A stretch of 7,354 nt of DNA from CAYPKW01 sp964411425 (lineage in GTDB: Bacteria > Pseudomonadota > Alphaproteobacteria > Dongiales > Dongiaceae), in contig CAYPKW010000107.1 of assembly GCA_964411425.1 (NCBI GenBank), positions 1 to 7,354 of the forward strand. Direction: 5' to 3'. This document shows, piece by piece, positions 5,427 through 7,354 of this stretch (position 1 is the stretch's first letter; each line of letters starts with the position of its first letter). Position numbers and translations under genes: made by a program. The notes under the pieces are model-generated. The model was not told the origin of the DNA. It searched no databases and saw nothing but the letters and a program-made list of their open reading frames with translations.

Positions 5427-7160
5427 ATGGCGCGGAAGACCGTGTGGCGCGCGGTTGCCGAGGCCCTGCAGGCGGAGGGGGTGCGTCATCTCTTTGGCCT
5501 GCCCGGCAATCCGCTGCACCTGGTGGCGGACGTGCACAAGCATACGGATATCGACATCGTCCTCACCCGTCAGGAGCATGGCGGCGTCTCTTGCGCCTAC
5601 GCCTATGCGCGGATGACGGCGGCGCCGGCGGTCTGTTTCGGCAACCCGGGCCCCGGCATCACCAACATGGCGACGGCGCTACTGGAGGCCACCAGCGGCT
5701 GCCTCCCGGTGGTCTGCATTGCCAACGGCGTCGGCATGGCGGCCGAAGGCCAGGGCGCCTTCCAGGAGCTGGATTCCATCGCCTTCATGCGTCCGGTCAC
5801 CAAATGGGCGGTGCGACCGACCGCGCCCGCGAGCGTTCCCTGGGCCATCCGGCGCGCCTTCTCGATCGCCCGCAACGGCAAGCCCGGCGCCGTATTCGTA
5901 GACATCCCGTCCGACATCGGGTTTGCGGAAGCGAACATGCCCGCCTACGTGCCGTCACCGGGCCGCCATCGCAGCCGTCCGGATGCGGCCGGCGTCCGGG
6001 CCGCGGCGAAGCTGTTGGTCCAGGCACGGCACCCGCTCATGCTGTGCGGCTCGGGGGCGGTCAGCGCCGGGGCCTATCGCGAGGTCGCCGCGCTGGCCGA
6101 AGCCGTCGGCATGCCGGTCTTCACCACGCCGGGCGGGCGCGGGATTCTGTCCGAGGACCATGCCTTATCGCTCGGCCAGGTCGGGCTCTACTTCTCCGAG
6201 TTCGGCAAGGACTACTATGAACGTGCCGACCTCATCCTCTCGGTCGGCTCGCGGCTGGAGGACTTCGAAACCGGAGGATGGAAATACTTTCCAGAGGGCG
6301 CCAAGCTGATTCAGATCGACATCGACGCCGATACCATCGGAATGAACTGGGTTCCCGATGCGGCGCTCGTCGGCGACGCGGCGCTGGCGCTGGCCGATCT
6401 CGGCGCCGCGTTGCGCGGCGTCGACCGCGCCGGGCGCGGGCGCCGGCTGGCCGCGATGGGCCGTGCCAAGTCCCGATTCCTGCGGCGCGTCGACGCCGAG
6501 GGCGCCGCGCGGTCGGGGCGACTGCGCACGCCGCAGATCCTGCATGGCGTCAACCGCGTCTTCGGGCGCAACACCATCCTGGTCAACGAGAACGGCGGCG
6601 CCGACCTATGGTGCTACTACTGGCCCTATTACCGCGTGCTCGACCCGGGCGACTGCGTGCCCATGGCCGAGCAGACCGCCATGGGCATGGGCGTGATCGG
6701 CACCATCGGCGCCAAGCTCGCGAGGCCGCGCAAGAACGTGGTCTGTATCACCGGCGACGGTGCCATGCAGATGGCGATGGCCGAGTTGGCGACCGCGGCC
6801 GAGCGCCGCTGCGGCGTCACCTGGGTGGTGCTCAACAACCGCTCGCTCGGCTGGCCGCAATACCTGCAAGTGCTCGAAGGCAAGCCGCGTGTCGCCACCG
6901 ACTTCGCCGTTTCGCCGGACTTCGTCGCCTTGGCCGAGGCGCAGGGCTGCCGCGGCATCCGGGTGACCAAGCCGGCCGAGATCGAACCGGCCCTGGAGGC
7001 GGCACTGTCCGCGAACAGGCGCGGCATACCGGTGCTGCTCGACTGCCACATCCCGAAGCACGACTACCCGCCGCAGTTCACCCGCTTCCACCGCGAGATC
7101 TGGGGGCTTGGCGCCAAGGGCAAGCGCGCAAAGCTTCGGCGCGCCGCAGGCGGCGGCTAG
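5427..7160 (+). CDS. Thiamine-diphosphate-dependent enzyme of the acetolactate synthase superfamily
   Basis: Protein of 577 residues with the three-domain fold order of the acetolactate synthase/pyruvate oxidase superfamily. The N-terminal PYR domain has the catalytic Glu50 in TRQEHGG and the FGNPGPGITNMATAL block (71-85). AFQELDSIAFMRPVTKWAV (111-129) resembles acetolactate synthase and glyoxylate carboligase; carboligase lacks the Glu, so that enzyme is unlikely. The central domain reads SVGSRLEDF and IQIDIDADTIGMN. The C-terminal PP domain has the ThDP/Mg motif GDG (443-445), 24 residues, then NN (470-471). The segment before GDG (EQTAMGMGVIGTIGAKLA) differs from the usual GGLGAMGYGLPAAIGA. 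No small regulatory subunit gene is nearby, so biosynthetic acetolactate synthase is unlikely. ATG at 5427 was chosen over an in-frame one at 5352, because GAAGGAG lies at 5411-5417 and homology starts at TVWRAVAEALQAEGV. The reaction, a 2-oxo acid decarboxylation, carboligation or C-C cleavage, is unknown; the operon suggests a link to the imported solute. Confidence 0.9.
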   Translation: MARKTVWRAVAEALQAEGVRHLFGLPGNPLHLVADVHKHTDIDIVLTRQEHGGVSCAYAYARMTAAPAVCFGNPGPGITNMATALLEATSGCLPVVCIANGVGMAAEGQGAFQELDSIAFMRPVTKWAVRPTAPASVPWAIRRAFSIARNGKPGAVFVDIPSDIGFAEANMPAYVPSPGRHRSRPDAAGVRAAAKLLVQARHPLMLCGSGAVSAGAYREVAALAEAVGMPVFTTPGGRGILSEDHALSLGQVGLYFSEFGKDYYERADLILSVGSRLEDFETGGWKYFPEGAKLIQIDIDADTIGMNWVPDAALVGDAALALADLGAALRGVDRAGRGRRLAAMGRAKSRFLRRVDAEGAARSGRLRTPQILHGVNRVFGRNTILVNENGGADLWCYYWPYYRVLDPGDCVPMAEQTAMGMGVIGTIGAKLARPRKNVVCITGDGAMQMAMAELATAAERRCGVTWVVLNNRSLGWPQYLQVLEGKPRVATDFAVSPDFVALAEAQGCRGIRVTKPAEIEPALEAALSANRRGIPVLLDCHIPKHDYPPQFTRFHREIWGLGAKGKRAKLRRAAGGG

Positions 7161-7223
7161 TGGTATGGTTCCGACAAATGGCTCCCACGGGGAAGCCATT
7201 TGTCGGAAGCTGAATACCACTAG
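7157..7223. repeat. Palindromic element 1 (67 bases, CTAGTGGTAT ends)
   Basis: Nearly perfect long inverted repeat. The outer arms CTAGTGGTAT (7157-7166) and ATACCACTAG (7214-7223) pair over 10 bases. The inner arms TTCCGACAAATGGCT (7169-7183) and AGCCATTTGTCGGAA (7194-7208) pair over 15 bases. An internal loop GG/GCTGA separates the two stems, and a 10-base loop closes the structure. The left end contains the TAG stop of the ThDP enzyme gene. No T run follows on either strand, so it is not a standard intrinsic terminator, though as RNA it would fold strongly and could protect the 3' end of the operon mRNA. It is related to the second element at 7234-7303, which suggests a dispersed REP- or MITE-like family. 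Confidence 0.85.
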
Positions 7224-7233
7224 CGTCAATAGG

Positions 7234-7303
7234 GTTGTGGGCCGATTCACCCGACAGAAAGTACCCTCTTCTAGGGTCCTTTCTGTCGGGATCGGACCAC
7301 TAG
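7234..7303. repeat. Palindromic element 2 (70 bases), inverted relative of element 1
   Basis: The stem is built of GTGG/CCAC (7237-7240 with 7297-7300), CCGAT/ATCGG (7242-7246 with 7291-7295), CCCGACAGAAAG/CTTTCTGTCGGG (7250-7261 with 7279-7290) and ACCCT/AGGGT (7263-7267 with 7273-7277), around a 5-base loop. Its reverse complement starts CTAGTGGTCCGATCCCGACA and matches the first 20 bases of element 1 at 16 positions. The left end (from about 7234) is degenerate. Ten bases separate it from element 1. Its right end, ACCACTAG (7296-7303), holds the stop codon of the gene fragment on the - strand. The left boundary is approximate. Confidence 0.78.
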
Positions 7304-7354
7304 AAACGGCGCCTGAAGAGGTCGCGCTTCTCATAAACGGCGGCGGCTTCCTCG
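7300..7354 (-). CDS. C-terminal end of an unknown gene, cut by window edge
   Basis: On the - strand the frame from 7353 reads EEAAAVYEKRDLFRRRF and ends in TAG (7302-7300). The pattern, an Ala-rich helix then EKR, a hydrophobic residue and a basic end, recalls the last residues of enoyl-CoA hydratase/isomerase proteins (often AFxEKRxPxFxGR), but 17 residues cannot prove this. The gene would converge on the ThDP enzyme gene, with the two palindromic elements between them. The support is the matching stop position at the element end and the absence of a better frame. Non-coding sequence remains possible. Confidence 0.35.
   Translation of the reverse strand, partial: EEAAAVYEKRDLFRRRF

Noticed and set aside
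5427..7160. Glyoxylate carboligase as the identity of the ThDP enzyme
   Set aside because: The FQxxDSIxxxRPVTKWAV block is similar, but this protein keeps the catalytic Glu50 that glyoxylate carboligase lacks, and its cofactor segment differs.
6278..7213. 311-residue + strand and 242-residue - strand (6606-7334) open frames over the ThDP gene
   Set aside because: Both are shadow frames of the ThDP enzyme coding sequence, which carries all the expected motifs.
7157..7303. The two hairpins as ordinary rho-independent terminators
   Set aside because: Neither is followed by a T run on either strand, and the stems are far longer than usual. Their shared ends point to a repeat family instead.

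Overview
The window is GC-rich throughout. Its gene families and recombinase type fit an alphaproteobacterium (Rhodospirillales- or Rhizobiales-like). That placement is inference from sequence style, since no rRNA or marker gene is present.

Left part (1-1248) is a decayed accessory stretch. The end of a sensor histidine kinase gene runs in from the left edge (3-185, + strand). About 300 bases follow with no recognisable gene. On the opposite strand lies the 3' remnant of a large serine recombinase (493 to about 1035). It lacks its catalytic part and is broken by two compensating frameshifts, each at a run of C (G on the coding strand). A 213-base leader then carries a good TTGACA -35 box, a plausible -10 box and a 13-base dyad.

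Central part (1249-7160) is a compact five-gene + strand operon. The genes are a MalG-type permease, a periplasmic solute-binding protein, a MalF-type permease, a MalK/UgpC-type ATPase, and a thiamine-diphosphate (ThDP) enzyme of the acetolactate synthase superfamily. The four transport genes make a complete CUT1-type ABC importer for a sugar, polyol or related compound. The binding protein captures the solute in the periplasm, the two permeases form the channel, and the ATPase powers it. The ThDP enzyme follows the ATPase by four bases, with its ribosome binding site inside the ATPase gene, so it probably acts on the imported compound or a product of it. The gene order is unusual because the MalG-type permease comes before the binding protein. 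No regulator, kinase or dehydrogenase is visible, so the substrate cannot be named.

Right end (7157-7354) holds two adjacent, related palindromic elements of about 70 bases with CTAGTGGT-type ends. Their outer ends supply the stop codons of two convergent genes: the ThDP enzyme, and a gene on the - strand of which only 17 C-terminal residues are seen. These paired elements are the most unusual structure in the window. The operon is the most interesting functional unit, as a possible undescribed uptake-and-lyase/carboligase pathway.
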